A DNA stretch of 64,000 bases from Certhia americana (lineage: Eukaryota > Chordata > Aves > Passeriformes > Certhiidae). The notes under the pieces are model-generated. The model was not told where the DNA came from, made no database searches, and worked only from the letters and a program-made list of their open reading frames with translations. Position 1 is the first letter of the stretch. Each line of letters starts with the position of its first letter. This document shows positions 50,001-63,800 of this stretch, piece by piece. The stretch covers positions 124,759,234 to 124,823,233 of the forward strand of contig CM031858.1 in NCBI GenBank assembly GCA_018697195.1. Reading direction: 5' to 3'. A program made the position numbers and the translations under genes.

Positions 50001-53000
50001 ACCATGATAACCATTAATGTATTTGATTTACCAAATGATAAATAATTTCAGAAGCTATATTTCTCAATTTATCATTAAAAAATGTCTCTGACCCAAACAG
50101 ATTATTATTGTATTTTATGGATCTTGCATTTTTATAAAAAACATCTTAGTTTTTCATGGTTAATTTCAAGTTAAAACTACATTAATAAAACCTTAACTGT
50201 TTTGTGTATCAAAAATACATGGCCCAAAAAGTGAAAAAAATATATAAAGTGCAATGCAGAGCAAATTAAAGCTCAGAAATTTTACACTGAAGTGAAAGAG
50301 GAAATGCTCTGGTTCTAAAAATAATAAATCAGAAAAAATGTTTTTAAAAAAGAACTTGAACTTTATACTCTGAAACAAGATTCACTAAGAAACAAAGGTA
50401 GAACAATGTATGCAGGCAGGTATTTCTCTTTTGTGACTGAAGCAAGAAGAAAGTATGTGTGGATATAAATACTGCAGTCTTCTGCAAGCAGAATTTTATA
50501 GAAATCCCTACTCATAAAAACTAGGCAGTTAGGTTTTTAGCTTCTTACAGCTGCTTACCCTGTGCTAAATTCGCCGCCATCTATGATGGAAATACTTTTC
50601 TTACATGAGACAATATGAATAGCAAGTGACAAGAAAACACGCTTGCTTTTTCAGAGTTTAAACACCCACAGTGCAATTGATGCTGATGGTCCTCTTTCTT
50701 CAGTTACCTGACGACCCTGTTTTCTCTTGCCCAGCATTCCCACCACTATTAAACAGAAGCTGTAATAAAAAGAGGCTGAAAAACAGCACTAGCAAAGCAG
50801 CTGAGGATCTTTCCTAGTTGTTACCACTTCTAGGTAAGAAGTATACCCTGGTTCTTTGTAGCCCAGAAATCTACAGAGGTCATGACTTCCCAGCCCCTTA
50901 ATGAACCTTGCAGGGCCTGAGATTACCATGAATAATTCCAGACAGGTTCCAGGGAGGAACAAGGTACAGTAAGGTTGTTTTTCACATGCCTTAACTCCTC
51001 CAATATCTGCTTTGCAAAATCATGGTGCAGTAAGATGCAGTCTTAAGACTCACTGAATGTACAATTATTGATCCAATTCCTCTTTTTTCCCCTATATATT
51101 TAATTTCATATCAAAATCAATGCCACCAGCCGTAGGTGGAACTCTCCTGAGTTTAATGCTGTAGGTCTACGTGCAAGTTCAGGTCCTTAATGAGACTCCA
51201 GACAAGTGCTAGTGGGAGATAAAGGCAGTACTACCATGCCTGCCCCATGAAAGAGCAGGGGCACAGACCCAGCAGGCCTATAAGCTACCTAGTATTTTAT
51301 ACAGACCTACACTTACAGGACTGGCCCAAACCAGCATAACTCAGGAAACTTCTCTCTAGAAATGTTTCTGCTGAGGGTAGGAAGAGCTTTTTAAATGGCA
51401 GCACAATCTTATGTCACCTTAACCTGCTGTGGAACTGCAGCCTGACGCAGGATGCAGAGTCTAAATGTAAAATAATATTCCCAAACTCCATGACCGACCA
51501 AGATAATTTCTGTCTCCTTGTAAATGCAGCAGTGGATGGTGCTGTGTTAGAGAGGCAAGCAATGAGGCAATGTCCCCTTTATAAAGGTCTACTAATAAAA
51601 CACTACCTTAGGAAGTCTGAGTTGGGAAAGAGATGGGAAAGACTTGGAAAGCGCCTCCTTTACCTGAGGGTCCAACTTGGGCTTAGTGCTGGGTTCCAGG
51701 AAATCTTTGGGAAAAACTTGGTTAAGGTTCCAGGGCTCTGTGAGAGCCCCCACAGGAGCTGCAGCATGGCTCTGCAAGAAGGGAAATCACCGTGCCTGTT
51801 TCGAAGTCTGACAATGCTGTGACTCATTCAGCGATTTTCTGTAACATAAAAGCTATCCCACAGTTTTATTTTAATCACTGAAAAGGAGATTCTTTCCCTT
51901 CAGAAGAGTGTTCTGTACTACGTACATGTCCTGAATGCACGTGGATAACCAACCTCCCTCAGGCTGGACACAGCAAAGGCAGCACTTGAGCCAAGAGCTC
52001 ACAGACTATGGTGGTGACTCCTCTCACAATAGGCTGGCTATCCTAGATCCCATACTGGGAAACACCCTCCTCCCTGGGGCTGGTATCTGTAGGACAGATT
52101 ACAGGCTGGAATATCACCAGCCTAACAGCTCTTAAATATGTCACTAGGTAGCACATCCAGAGTACTGCTACTTGGGTATTACTAGAAACTCTTCCAAGAG
52201 CCCTGCACATGTGCAGAGGTATCCACTGTATCCATCCCTCTCACAAAGCTGAATGTACAATTCTCAAGCCCTCAGAAAGGGAGATTCACAATTTCACACT
52301 CCCAATTCCAGTGGAAAGTACACAGAGGAAAACCTGTGTGCCTTTGTTCTACAACCATTACCTGTGTGAGCAGCCCTTGTCAATGAAGGTATTCATGGAA
52401 ATAACTGAACTCCCCTGAGAAAACCTGTACTGCTTCGAGGGCTCAGCTCGTTACAACGTGATCTGCATTCTGCTCCTGATTGTGTAATAGTACTTTTTAT
52501 CAGACTTGTAATTTACAAAAACAATCCCAAAGCACCAAAAATCAATCACAGAACTTCTGTAATTGACTACTTAAGACTAGTTTCCTTCTACTGGGATTCA
52601 ATTTTGAGCAATTTTTTTTCAGGTCTTGCCTGACTGGCTCAAAATGACTGATGTCAAAAATGTTGACTCTGCATTTGTACTTTGGCCCTTTGTTAGAAGT
52701 CTGACAGGAAAAAAACCAAACAGTCTCTGCTCAACAGACCTGATTATTTCTGGTTTTCAGTTAATCCTGGACTCGGAGCACAAGGCAAAAACAGGAAGAG
52801 AGATGAGAAGATGATCTGTATTTCATTATTTATCAGCAAAAAAAAACCCCAAACAGGGGTGAGATAGCCAGATACACCACACTTGACAGCCTGTATTCCA
52901 TCAACCCTGCAGTGCAGATGGAGAGAAGAAATATGGGAGTGGAGCTTTTAGTTTGATTTTAGTTCAGATCTTTCTCATGACTGAACAATGAATCCTCAAT

Positions 53001-55712
53001 TCAATCTTTTCCTGTAATCTTCTGCTTCTATGAACTCTCTACTTAAGCTGGAGAAGACCATGCAACATGATCTTATTCAGACTGCACAATATCATGAAGA
53101 ACTCAATTTTAAGTTTTTTTTCTCAAAATTATACCATTCAGGTCAAATACTGGTAATTTAGGAATGTTTTCACCATCAAAATACAAAAAATCCCCAAAAC
53201 TTTGAGAAAATGCAAGAGGCAAATCAAGGGAAATTTCAGACTAAACTATCTCTGTAACCAAGGGAAGTAGATTTTTTTTTCTTTCAATAATCCAGAATTT
53301 GTATGGCTTCGTAAAGGTGCTTTAGTTTACTTCTGTCATGTAAAATAACATACCACTAGTCTGTGTGATTTACAATTTCCCTCTTTTTGCATCTCAGGAA
53401 TTCCCAAATCCTGTTTCATAATGTATAATAAACAGTTATAAAATTACACCAACATTATAATTTCAGAGAGGTATTAAGATCCCAGTGCTACAAAAGTCAG
53501 TTTTCAGAGAGAGCATGTTTGCAGAGACGTACAAATACACATCACTTGTTTCCCTAATTTAGCCCTTTGTAAGTATTGCACCTGGTTAATAAGGCTACTG
53601 TCTATTTTCTTCTAACACTAAAAATTACACATAGGCAACATCATTTGTGGCTTAAAAACGCAGTATTCCTAAAGTTTTTAGGTAAACTCATTTCTCTCCT
53701 TCCATACTCAGAGCTCCTATGGCCCCAGTTGCCTGGAGGACTGTTGAGTGTACAGGGAATACAGATGGAACAAGAGAAATTTATTTAATGTGATCTGCTT
53801 ATCATATATTTTTTTCAGTGTGCTCAACTAAGTTTCTTTGAGCTTGATGTTATATACACACCTTTTAGAAACTTAACCAATGCTTTCACATGCTGAAATG
53901 TACAGCTGAACTTGTCTCTTTCTCACCTTCCCTTCTGCAATGCAAAAAATCATAATAGAAAAAGAATTCTGTAAATTTGTCTGGTCTTCTAAACACAAGA
54001 TAAATTGCATAAATGCAGGAAAAGGTAGATTGTCCCACAAAGTGCATATTTCAGATAAAACTATAGAAGCATCTGCTCTTGCCAAGGCCTGATTTCAGAG
54101 GAGCTCAAAAATGTGTGCCAAACATGAGGAGTTTCATCAACAAACTCTACAAATGGAGGTAAACACGTACTCTGATGAACCTAAGCCTACATTTTATTCT
54201 TGTAATACCAGCAGTTCTATGTCTGTGCAGTTGTACTTCCTAATTTACAGACTATGTGCTCCCCTTCCCTGAAAGATTTGTTGGCATCACTTGAAGAATT
54301 TATTACTACGATCAGTTAAACGCTGATACTAAAAATTCTGATATCATGCAAATGCTATTTACATTTGTAGTTCCTAAAACTGAAGATGCTGATTTTTATT
54401 CACTTCAGTACACACGTTTGGGAAGTTGCAAAACAGAGTACCTGGACACAGGAAAAAGAATTGATAGGAAAAGATTATTATGGATCAAAAAGGATTTTTC
54501 TATGTAAAAATAAAGCGAAATTGAGAATTTACAAAACTTGTGGAATTTCTAAATCCGAGAGCCCAATTCAAAACCTTGGGTTTACTGAAGCTGATACCTT
54601 TGCAGATATGCCAAAAAATATGTGGTGACACATTTTCTTTTAATTTCATGTACAACTAGCCCTTTGCAAAGTGCAGTACTCAACTCTCCAGGATATCATG
54701 CTGACATACTGCTTTTTTGCTTGCTGCAGTCATTTGGTAAAAAGCAATTCAATTACAGATAAAGCATGTTTTGACCCCGCAACTTGGTAGACAAGAAGCC
54801 CTTATATTTACACTAGATCCTGAAAAGATTTACATAAATGTATAGATTTACATTATAATTCGGTTATGGTTTAAGCTAATTTGCTGTGGTTTTATATAAG
54901 TTTTTTTTATTTGGAACTTCCTAAGCTACAGCACTAAGTAAGATCATGTTCTCCAATCAGTGCTTCATTCTAAGTTCAATAATTCAAGTAACGACATATT
55001 GCTCTTTTCATTTTGCCTAAAATAATAGAAAAAAAATTTTCTTAGACATCTTCCATTCAAACAAACTTACATCCTGCCTTTACAGCAGGATGTACTCTCA
55101 CGTTCCCTGAGGAAATCTGTTTCAACTATTTTCTTTTTTCTTGTCTTCCAGAAGCAGCTTTTTACAAACATTTTAGTAACTTTTGTTTATCTGGCCAGTG
55201 CCATTACACATCATATATTAATTGATGCTGGGTGTCACATACTATGTTAAGGACTGCAGAATCAAATCTGAATCTTTAAGAGGATTGGCAAACAGTAAAA
55301 ACCAACACTCAAACATTGTAGAATGTTCAAGCCCATCGTTAGATTTTAATCACACAAAGAATTCAGATTTAATGCTGAAAGAGCATTTATATTGCTAAAT
55401 TTATTTCCATCAAGGGTATATGAGAGATCTCACATTCAGATTCAAATACAGAAGGAGAAACATTCCAGGTGTAAAGATGTGTCAAAAACAAGCAGAACAC
55501 CAGCTTGTTACTAAATTTATCTATTCTCTTCTATTTCATAATCTGAACAAATTCTTGCTGTGAGTGTGAGCAAATGCCAGAGCAACCTGTACTTTCTTCT
55601 GGCTGGTACCATCAGAAACAGGGTGATTTCTGTTCCCAGGGTCTTTCTGCCTTGCTGTTACAAATGGTCTGTGTGAAGCACAAAGAACATGATGAGTGCT
55701 TTCTGTGTTGAG

Positions 55713-55752
55713 AAATAAGCTCAATAAGTTGCAAATAAACTCAAGAAGTTGC
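55713..55752. repeat. Imperfect 2 x 20 bp tandem duplication
   Basis: AAATAAGCTCAATAAGTTGC and AAATAAACTCAAGAAGTTGC are adjacent and match at 18 of 20 bases, so this duplication is older than the one at 11432. Confidence 0.85.
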
Positions 55753-58609
55753 AAGCAGAGACACACACCTCCTTAAATCCTGTATTTGGATAGAACTGAG
55801 AGCACGGGCAGTGTGAAAGCACTGTAGTCCAAAACAGAAAGAGCAGCTCAAGCGAGCACTCTCAAGTATAGGTGTGCATTGCCTGTTTTGCAATCCTGAA
55901 GATTTTGCATCTCCATATGGATGCAAAGAAAGGCTGCTCCCATCTAGCAGAGAGCATATTTATATGCTCAGCTTGATTTCTGCACATGACTTCCTTCTAG
56001 GTATTTTCCAAAGGCGGCATAAAACTCCGCTGAACTTATATTAGAATAAAATCTACACTTGATACCTTACACCTGCCTGGTTATCTACTAGAAAAAACTG
56101 ATACATGCAGATTAAAGCCCAAACTCCATACTGCTCTCAGTTCCAGTTCTACCACCTCACAGGAAGATTGAATAAAATGTAAGATCAAGATGAGGCTTTA
56201 CAAATGTTTCCGTATCAAAGTATTTCTAAGAAAAGGTGTAGCACAACTTTCTCCAGCAGACATCGCTAAGTTTGAAACAATAGAAGGAAGCCTCATTGGC
56301 AACCTCCAACATCTCTGCAAATGGCTAGTAAGCATCTAATTCCATGTCCTGCTTCCAAGATCATGTTCCAACACATTTACAGACAGCAGAAGAAAGAAAT
56401 CACTTTGTAGTGAGACACTTACAGTGATTGTCCTGGATTCTCAACAGGGCCATTTTAGCTGATCCCAGGCCACACCAAGCAATAGGAAACCATCCCAATG
56501 TACTGGATCAGAATGAATGATAAAATGAAATTAGTGCCAACTGGGACATTGCATGGTGCTGGAATCTACTGTGAAGGTTCTACAAGAGTTTTGGCTAAAG
56601 CTATACCTCCTGTTGTGCTGCCTATCTAACCATTAGTGTGAAAAACGGAAGGGAGAAGGAATAAACATGGTGATGTTGGTGATATCCAATGACTGCAAGG
56701 AACTTGTAGATATTTAGATAGCCAACATTCAAACCAGGCTAAGGATTTGGGAAAAGTAATCTGACAGACAGACATTCTGCTCAGCTTATTCACACAAGCA
56801 GGGCTGACCTGCCAACGGATACTTGCTAGGTGATGACTGGTATTGGTTATAAGTGTAAACCTGCAAATTGGAATTGAAGAATTTTTACTCACTTTGCATC
56901 TTGTATATCCTGTTGCTTTTGTGCAAGGCACTAGAGAGTCAGGCACATTGTTTTGTGTGGAAACCGTTTTATGACGAAGATGATCTGAGTTTAAATATTC
57001 AATAGCTTCACAGAGGAGCAGTTGGAGCACAGTCAGTATAAAAAATTGCCATTGAAATTCCCCACTTCTAAAACTATCTCATTTCCCAGATCTTTTGGGG
57101 GATGGGGTGAATGGGGAATTGGCTTTGTTCTAACAAGGGAACTCCTAAAGAAAAATATTTGGGATCAATATGGTTGATCTCCACTCTGATACTGATGCTG
57201 GTAATTTCTGTTAGTAACGTCAACACTATTAACAATAAAACAGACCCTTACATTTTTATATCAAATTTTGGCTCTTGACATAGATAAACCCACATCCAAA
57301 TCCCTGTAGCACACAGACACTGCATGATGTGTTCAAGACATTCTTTCTGACTTCTCTGGGGGGGTCAGAGACAATGACCTACCTCCCACAGAGAAAGTGA
57401 AAACTGGAACTGGCACGTAGTGCTGACAATAAATGACCACAGCACTCAGGCTAGCTCTTCCTCAGGAGAACAAGGAAATCTGACTGGTTTGGACTGGTCA
57501 GTGCAGAAGTGTGAGATAAATCAGGTGTTAGGAGGACAGTGATGCAACCCAAAGCAACACAGAAGCAAGAGACTGAAACATAGAAGCGATTCCTTCCAGG
57601 TTATGATCAATTCTGCCAGCAGAAGGAAGGCTTAGCTGACATTTCTGTTCTTGATGGCTGTGTGAGGATGGTGAAGGGGATCTTGGCAAGCGCTGAACAG
57701 CTCTTGCAACAAGAGTTAGTTGGAGTCCAAAGCACAAAGTGACTGCAGAACTCTCCGCGCGGCCAGGGGCCGGGCCATGGCGCCATTGCCAGCCTTGGTT
57801 CAGACACAGTACCTCGACAAGTGCCTGCTTATGAATCAGAATGCCACAGCCATAAGATCCAAAACGGATTTAATATAAACTGCTGATTAAAGGTTGTGTA
57901 AAATAACTGGTAATTTAGCTTTGTCCTGGCAGGATTTATCAATACCTTCTGTTCTCTGCCTCATTAACGCCAACCTTCTCTCCAGTTTTGATGGTTTGTG
58001 GCCTTTATGTAATCCATATCCAATTTGTACCAGAGGGCAATTTGGTCTGGCAACAAAGCCATTCTTCTGTGCAGAAACTTATAAAGAATAATCTAATTAC
58101 AACAATTAGTAAAGTGCCCTCGGGAAAGGTGCTCACAATGCCATGACATTATAGAAACAATATACAATCTGATACATTATTTTCAAAAAAGTCCTCCAAA
58201 GCAAAAAGGAGGTGAACAACAAATACATAGGCAAATACTGTTAGTCCAACAACCGTCAAATTACAGAATGCTTTATAGTCTTGGAGTGCTTTTAAAATGC
58301 GAGGTGGGGAACAAATTGGCAGGAACATCTTGGGAAAGTCACAAATTTTTTTAAGTTCTATCAAAGTAAGTACACCCACCAGCAAGACCAGACCAGTATT
58401 TGAAAATGAAATGTTTTTGAATTAGTATGAGGTATTTTAATGTGGAAATTGAGAAAATACAACATGTAAAGAAAATCCATGTTTTACTAAGAGGAAAGAA
58501 AATAATACAGTGTCTATGTATATCCACTGACCCTTAGTGTCCTTTTTTTCTATTTGTAAAGAAAACAATCTTTCTCTTCCCTGTTAATTTCAGATTTTAT
58601 ATAAACATA

Positions 58610-58636
58610 TAAAACTATATAATACATATAGTTTTA
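58610..58636. repeat. AT-rich hairpin, 11-bp arms, 5-nt loop
   Basis: TAAAACTATAT and ATATAGTTTTA are perfect reverse complements around AATAC. It lies just before an (AC)6 run (58644-58655). AT-richness makes a chance origin plausible. Confidence 0.85.
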
Positions 58637-59128
58637 CATGTATACACACACACACAAAAATACCCATACACACTCATGTGTATATACCTCAGGGTCTTAC
58701 TGGATTTCAGAGTCTGTTTTTCTTTTTTTTGTGACTTAGAGAACACAGTTGGGCAAAAAAATCAAGTAATTGCATGCATGCAAGCGTATCTTGCCACTTG
58801 TGCATGTAAATTACACAATTTGTAAATAACTGAAGAAATAGCATGCTCAAATTAGGCACCTGATTGCCCAATTAACTTGTTCACAGAAAATCAGATGATA
58901 ACCTTCAGCAGCTCCTATTATGGATTCTTCTTTTTACTGCTACCCTATGGAATCCACAGTGTATATTCCGAACAACTGCATTGATACTTTGTGCTTTTAC
59001 ATATACACAAGCAGCACTGCACACCTTAATAAAGCTATCAAGTGAACTTTGGACCAGATTTTAGGAAGTTGTTTAGATACTTAAAGTCCTCTTATGAGAA
59101 TGAGCCAGCTTAGACAATTAATTACAAG

Positions 59129-59149
59129 AAAAAAAAAAAAAAAAAAAAA
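59129..59149. repeat. A21 homopolymer
   Basis: Twenty-one A followed by GAAGAAG. It is a simple tract. Confidence 0.95.
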
Positions 59150-59353
59150 GAAGAAGAAAAAGATTTGGTCTCATTTCAATTGGTTCAAATGTAACGGCAA
59201 AAAAAAAACCAAACCAGGTATTTGTGGACCTTCATGCTGCTATTAATAGGCAAAGTTTAGCTTCTATGTCTTTGATTTTTTTAAGGTGTTTTGTTTTCTT
59301 TAACAGGCAAGTATTATTTCGCCATATACATTCACTTCCTAGTAAATCCTTCC

Positions 59354-59359
59354 TTTATT
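59354..59359 (-). terminator. Candidate proximal ZNF704 polyadenylation signal
   Basis: TTTATT on the plus strand is AATAAA on the minus strand, about 1.4 kb after the ZNF704 stop. The downstream sequence (GGAAGGATTTACTAGGAAGTG) is only weakly GU-rich. The true 3' end may be much further left. Confidence 0.2.
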
Positions 59360-60775
59360 TTTGCATTGAAATAATCATTAATAAACAATAATTTTATACA
59401 AGTGGACACAGAACACCAGGTTGCCGCATTCCAGTGTATACTTTTCTAATGGACAGAGAAACTGAAATACCCAAATCAATCCAAGTACTGAAAATAGAGA
59501 AACTCATTAATTCATTTATCAAAATGAGTTAAGAAATGGTCTTTTACCACAAATATGTTGTTCCTTTGCTGTTGTACTTCTTTTTTCTGAGATGATGTCA
59601 TAGAAAGAGGGTATTTTCTTTTCTCTACCAATTTTTTGCATCAAATAAATCTTAGTAGCTTTAAAGGAAAAAGCTGAATGATCCATTATCTTAACAACAA
59701 TCTCTGAAATAAGAGAAAAGGAAGCAAAAGCAGAACTGCTGGGCTGGATCATGTCCCTGAATTAGGTATTACATATAATCCTAGTGGCTGCATTTACCAG
59801 TTCTTCATAGGCTTCCTGAAGCAACAGCTGTGTTGGTCCAACTGTTCATCCTCTCTCAGAAAGGGGAGAGTAATAAGAAAAGCTACTGGAGCCCCCTCAT
59901 ATTCTTGTGGGTTTCAATCAAGCATCACCTTTTTTTTTTTCCCCTCAGACTTCTCGTGACAGTATCTGCTGGTGACTTGCCATTGCTGCTTTTCTTCCTC
60001 TAGAGGATCAAAATCCAATTTGCTACTTAAATTACTTTGTTCCATTCCGCTGGTCTGTGCCTCTTTTAAAAATCTTCCAGGAGTGCTGCTTGTCCTTCTT
60101 GCAAGATCAGCTTTACTTTTCTCCTATAAGGAAACAAATGAAAATCCCAACTCTTCCCCACATGCCCTTCTGAAAAATATAATCATGATCATTCGTATCA
60201 GGAGAATTATTTAGCAGTCTCCAGTCTTAGTACAGCTTTTGTTGAGAAAACTGTAGCTTATATGACTCTGAAGTGTTTATTAGAAAGCTTTCAAAAAGAG
60301 ATCTTCGTTTCAGGAAAAGAAAAATTGTTCAGTTTAGCAAATACAGACGTTCACAGCAGAAAGACTGAAATGGTTAAAAATGATCCTAGGGAGCAAGCAG
60401 CTCACAGAGTTAGCAAAATAACTTTTTTCCTTTCTTTTACAGAAGAACGCTAATAGCTGCTCTGGTTCCCACACTTACTGAGACAGATTTTGTTGTGTGG
60501 TCTTGGTTTTGCTTTTTTTTTTTCTTTTTTCTCTATTGCTCCACACAGGTTTTAATTAGTGCTTCTCCTTGGCTACAAGTGCTTCATTTTGAAATACAAA
60601 GCTCTTTAAAAAAAAAAACAAAAAAACACAAAGCAAAAAACCCCACCCCAATAAACCAAAAAACCCCAACACCACATCACTGGAGGGGAAAATGGGAAGT
60701 GATACAGTGCAGCTGCAGCAATTTGCTTTTGCTGTTGTCCTCCCCCTCCCCAAATCCTCTGCATAATTTCAATCG
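59360..60775 (-). other. ZNF704: ZNF704 3' UTR (proximal part)
   Basis: This sequence directly follows the stop codon of the terminal coding exon, so at least its right part must be transcribed as 3' UTR. It contains a T/A-rich segment and, in transcript sense near 60630-60665, a G-rich run (GGGGTGGGG preceded by GGGGTTTTTTGG). A segment at 59548-59703 resembles an internal exon and is treated as a finding. The left limit is set only by the candidate signal at 59354. Confidence 0.5.
60608..60671. repeat. A/C-rich low-complexity tract in the ZNF704 3' UTR
   Basis: A runs and CCCC blocks alternate on the plus strand (AAAACCCCACCCCAATAAACC); in the transcript this is a U- and G-rich stretch. 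Confidence 0.85.
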
Positions 60776-60887
60776 TTAGTCGATGAACCTTTGGCAGGCT
60801 TTCTTCCACCGGCAGGCAGTGCACCACATATCTCTGTTCTCCATCCCATAGACCTTCCGACACTTTTTCCCCTCCCCTCTAGGCTTC
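60776..60887 (-). CDS. ZNF704: ZNF704 terminal coding exon (C-clamp)
   Basis: The exon starts after TTCTCTCTGACAG, a strong acceptor, and ends in TAA at 60776-60778. Its first base completes a split arginine codon (AG|G), then 36 codons and the stop follow. The translation begins [14 protein letters not shown] and ends [10 protein letters not shown]. The four cysteines are spaced as in a C-clamp: KKC, then WC-TAC, then KKAC, with the GM.NRDMW segment between. This is the C-terminal DNA-binding signature of ZNF704, ZNF395 and SLC2A4RG, nuclear sequence-specific transcription factors related to the HDBP/GEF proteins. MENRDMW and the ending FID agree with ZNF704 as I remember it (human protein about 412 residues; this exon would be roughly the last 37), whereas ZNF395 and SLC2A4RG end FLD. 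The single C2H2 finger and other exons are outside the window. The reading frame is intact, with no sign of pseudogenisation. Confidence 0.95.
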
Positions 60888-63800
60888 CTGTCAGAGAGAA
60901 AGGGAAGCTCGTTAATGAGATGCTTTAGTAGTTTTGCTTTTCACCGTAAGACCAGGACAACAAACTCAATGGAGTGCAGGAGGTAGAGAACCCATGGCCT
61001 TTCATGGGATTTGGGCTGTTTTCATTCCAGCTGGGAGCTGATGAAGTGACAGACACATGTATGGCCATGACTCCATCACTCTCAGGGACCAGGCCTTCTC
61101 CTCACCTGGCTTCCAAGCTTCTGCAGCAGCTGCTGAGCCTGCTCCTCTGCTCCTGGGATGATCCCAGGAACACACAGCCCTGACTTTAGCCAGCAACTAA
61201 ACCTAGACTTAGTAAATTGTACTTTAGATTATACTTTAGCCACATGAAGTGCCAAGCTGTAATGGGCTGTTTCACAATACAGGCTAGGCCATGTCAGGTT
61301 AAAATGCTGCAGAGCTGTGGTAAAAATATTTGGAATAGCTCAGAGCAGTAGGCCTTGACCACCAGCAGGTATCAGATATACCAAAGCAGAGAAAAGCTAC
61401 CAGCTCCTAACCTTGCTGGAACCTCCAGCAGTTTGCTCTGAGCTCATTGACTGAAAAACAACAAAGTGAGTGGGAAGTTTAACCCTTGCTCTCACTTGCA
61501 GCATATTCTTGCACCACCTTCTCTGTGGTCCCCAAAGCCAGCAAGGTGGGCAACACCTGCTTTTAAAGCTGTAACAATTGTCCTGCTTTCCGTCTTACAA
61601 CCACACTCAAAAGATCACAAGTTTAGAAAATGATCCAAGTAACTGCTAAAATGGATTTTCTTTTATTCAACACAAAGTAAGACAGTAAACCTGAGGAGCA
61701 ATGCTTCACCAAGAAATCCAACATTCACTACTGCAATAATCTGTCCTGGCATCTTTAAATAAAGTAACTGTACCAACAGAACTGTTTAATACCTGTTTTG
61801 CATGTTGCACGGCACACGTGGGCTTCCTCTCTTGCATACCCACACATTTTCTGATTATGGAACATTAATTAATGGGCACACTTAATGAATTGTGAAGATC
61901 CCAAGTTTGGTTTGTAGCATATGCAATGATCTGAGAGTCATGAAGAAAATTAAAAACATGAAATCTTCTTTTTGCCTCATTTTAGGGTACAGTCACATTT
62001 AGGATTTTGAGAAATAAGGAGTTTCTATACTGTAAGAAATTTAGCATTACAGTCTGATTTTTTTTTAAGAACACTTTAAAAATATACTCTGGTCAAATAT
62101 CAGTTAGATTTTCTGGTAATGAGTGCAGCTTATGTCCAGGAAGACAAGGCATAAAAAGCTTTGCCTTGATCTAATTTATTGTAAGACAGGGTTTCTTAGA
62201 GTTCAATCAAAGCCAAATACCATTCTGACTGAATGGTGATAAACACATAAGACAGTCCAGCCTTTCAGGGAAAAGTGCAAAGCCAGACAGTGCAGCTGAA
62301 CTTTACCTTTGATGGTAGTGAAAAGAAAAATAGATTCTGAACACTTACTTTGAAGAGCTCTAGCAAGAACCTGCCTGACAAGTGCAATCAAGGTTAGCGG
62401 AGGCTTTTTGTTTCCCTGGCCACTGACAACTTATTTACTGAATGCCCTCTAGATTGAGAGGCTGTAGTGTCAGCAGGAGCTAATGGTCCCATACCTCAAG
62501 CCAAATGCTACTCTAGGCGGTGATGAAAGAACTGTGTGGGACTGTTTCTGCTCTCCACTCCCTGCAGGACGATTATGGGTTGGTGAGACCTGTCAATACA
62601 GACAAAAAAACTGCTTACGAAGAACATACACATATGAATGCAGTATAAATACTTTTTCCCAGAAAATTCAAATTATGCTGTATGGTGGCAAGGATACCCA
62701 GGAAAGGTGACTATATAACATACAAATGTAATTAGGCTAGAACTTTATTTAACATTAGGTACATTGCATTAGATTCTTTTTGTTTCCGTGTATTTCCAGT
62801 CATCCTTTTAGAGCAATCCAAAATTCAGATCAGTATCACTCCAGGTTTTGGAAAATACACGAAACACATTCTTATTTAAAAACTCTGAATAGGTCTTAGG
62901 AAAACCTTCTCCAATTTAAGCAAAGAAAATAAGTGGAAAAATAAACTGTCCTCTGCTGAGATCAATACCAATAACCTCCTATGAAATAAATGGATTTCAC
63001 TAGTTGCTCCTGTCTGTCACTTGGCACCCTTTGTGGAGAGACACCCTTGGATAAGAGGGCTTCTTGAAGAGCACTTACAATGAGGCCCCTCGAGTTTAAC
63101 AGTCAGGAAGGGCAATGCAGCCCTTCTGATCAAAGTTGCTATCAAGATGTATCTTCTAACTCTGCACAGCAAACCTTCTCAGCAGGTGTCCTCTTTGTGA
63201 ATGTTTCCAAGGGAAGGACGTAGTTTGGTTTTCTGAGACTTTCCAAAGAAATCTCCTACATGAGCAAGGGGCTTTGCAACATCATTCAAACAATCACATG
63301 GCATAAAGCCTGGCCTTAAATAATACTCAAATTATTTTACTATGGTCTTATTTTGCTCCTGTCTGAAGGCCACAAGTGTGCTGTAAAGCACACTTTACAT
63401 CTAAAATACCAGAAAAAAAAATTCTGAACACTCTTTTTTTTGTTATATATTGAATGTAGCAAGCTTCATTTGGGCATCTAGTGAGCCTCCTGCTGCCAGA
63501 ACTGCAGATATGGTCATAGTTCTCTGCACTGCTACGACTTTTCCCTCTAGCCCTTTTGAAGTTTTACAATATCTGGAAGAGAGGGAACTGACTGACCTCA
63601 CTTGAAGAGAATGACTGTATGTGCTTTGAATTTTGATACAAAGTCTATTTTAAAGCTACTCCATAGTAGCAAGAAACTAATGTTTGTAATTGAGTGCAGA
63701 CACTCTCAACTTTTACTTTTGGCTAGTAGCAAGAAAAATTCTTGATTTAACTGCATATGCGGCTGACACTCTGAACAAACTTAGACCATTACTGACGTAC

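Larger units (their letters stand above)
44036..59353. other. Long AT-rich non-coding stretch, no gene recognised
   Basis: No exon of a known protein, RNA gene or transposon was recognised in about 15 kb. A GC-rich island within it at about 46.02-46.45 kb carries a 189-codon minus-strand frame without recognisable domains. Small repeats are listed separately. Part of it could be distal ZNF704 3' UTR if the gene uses a remote polyadenylation site; several minus-strand AATAAA hexamers exist (for example 45006, 49376 and 55397 regions) but none stands out. Confidence 0.5.

Noticed and set aside
61151..61169. TCCTGGGATGATCCCAGGA palindrome
   Set aside because: Nine-base arms with small loops are expected a few times by chance in 64 kb; there is no supporting context.
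62345..62370. 26-nt micro-exon candidate in the ZNF704 intron (GTAAGTG donor, GCTAACC branch-like site)
   Set aside because: The translation (RFLLELFK) does not fit the ZNF704 protein and so small an exon cannot be distinguished from chance.
63374..63395. AAGTGTGCT/AGCACACTT hairpin
   Set aside because: Same reason: 9-bp arms with a 4-nt loop are within chance expectation.
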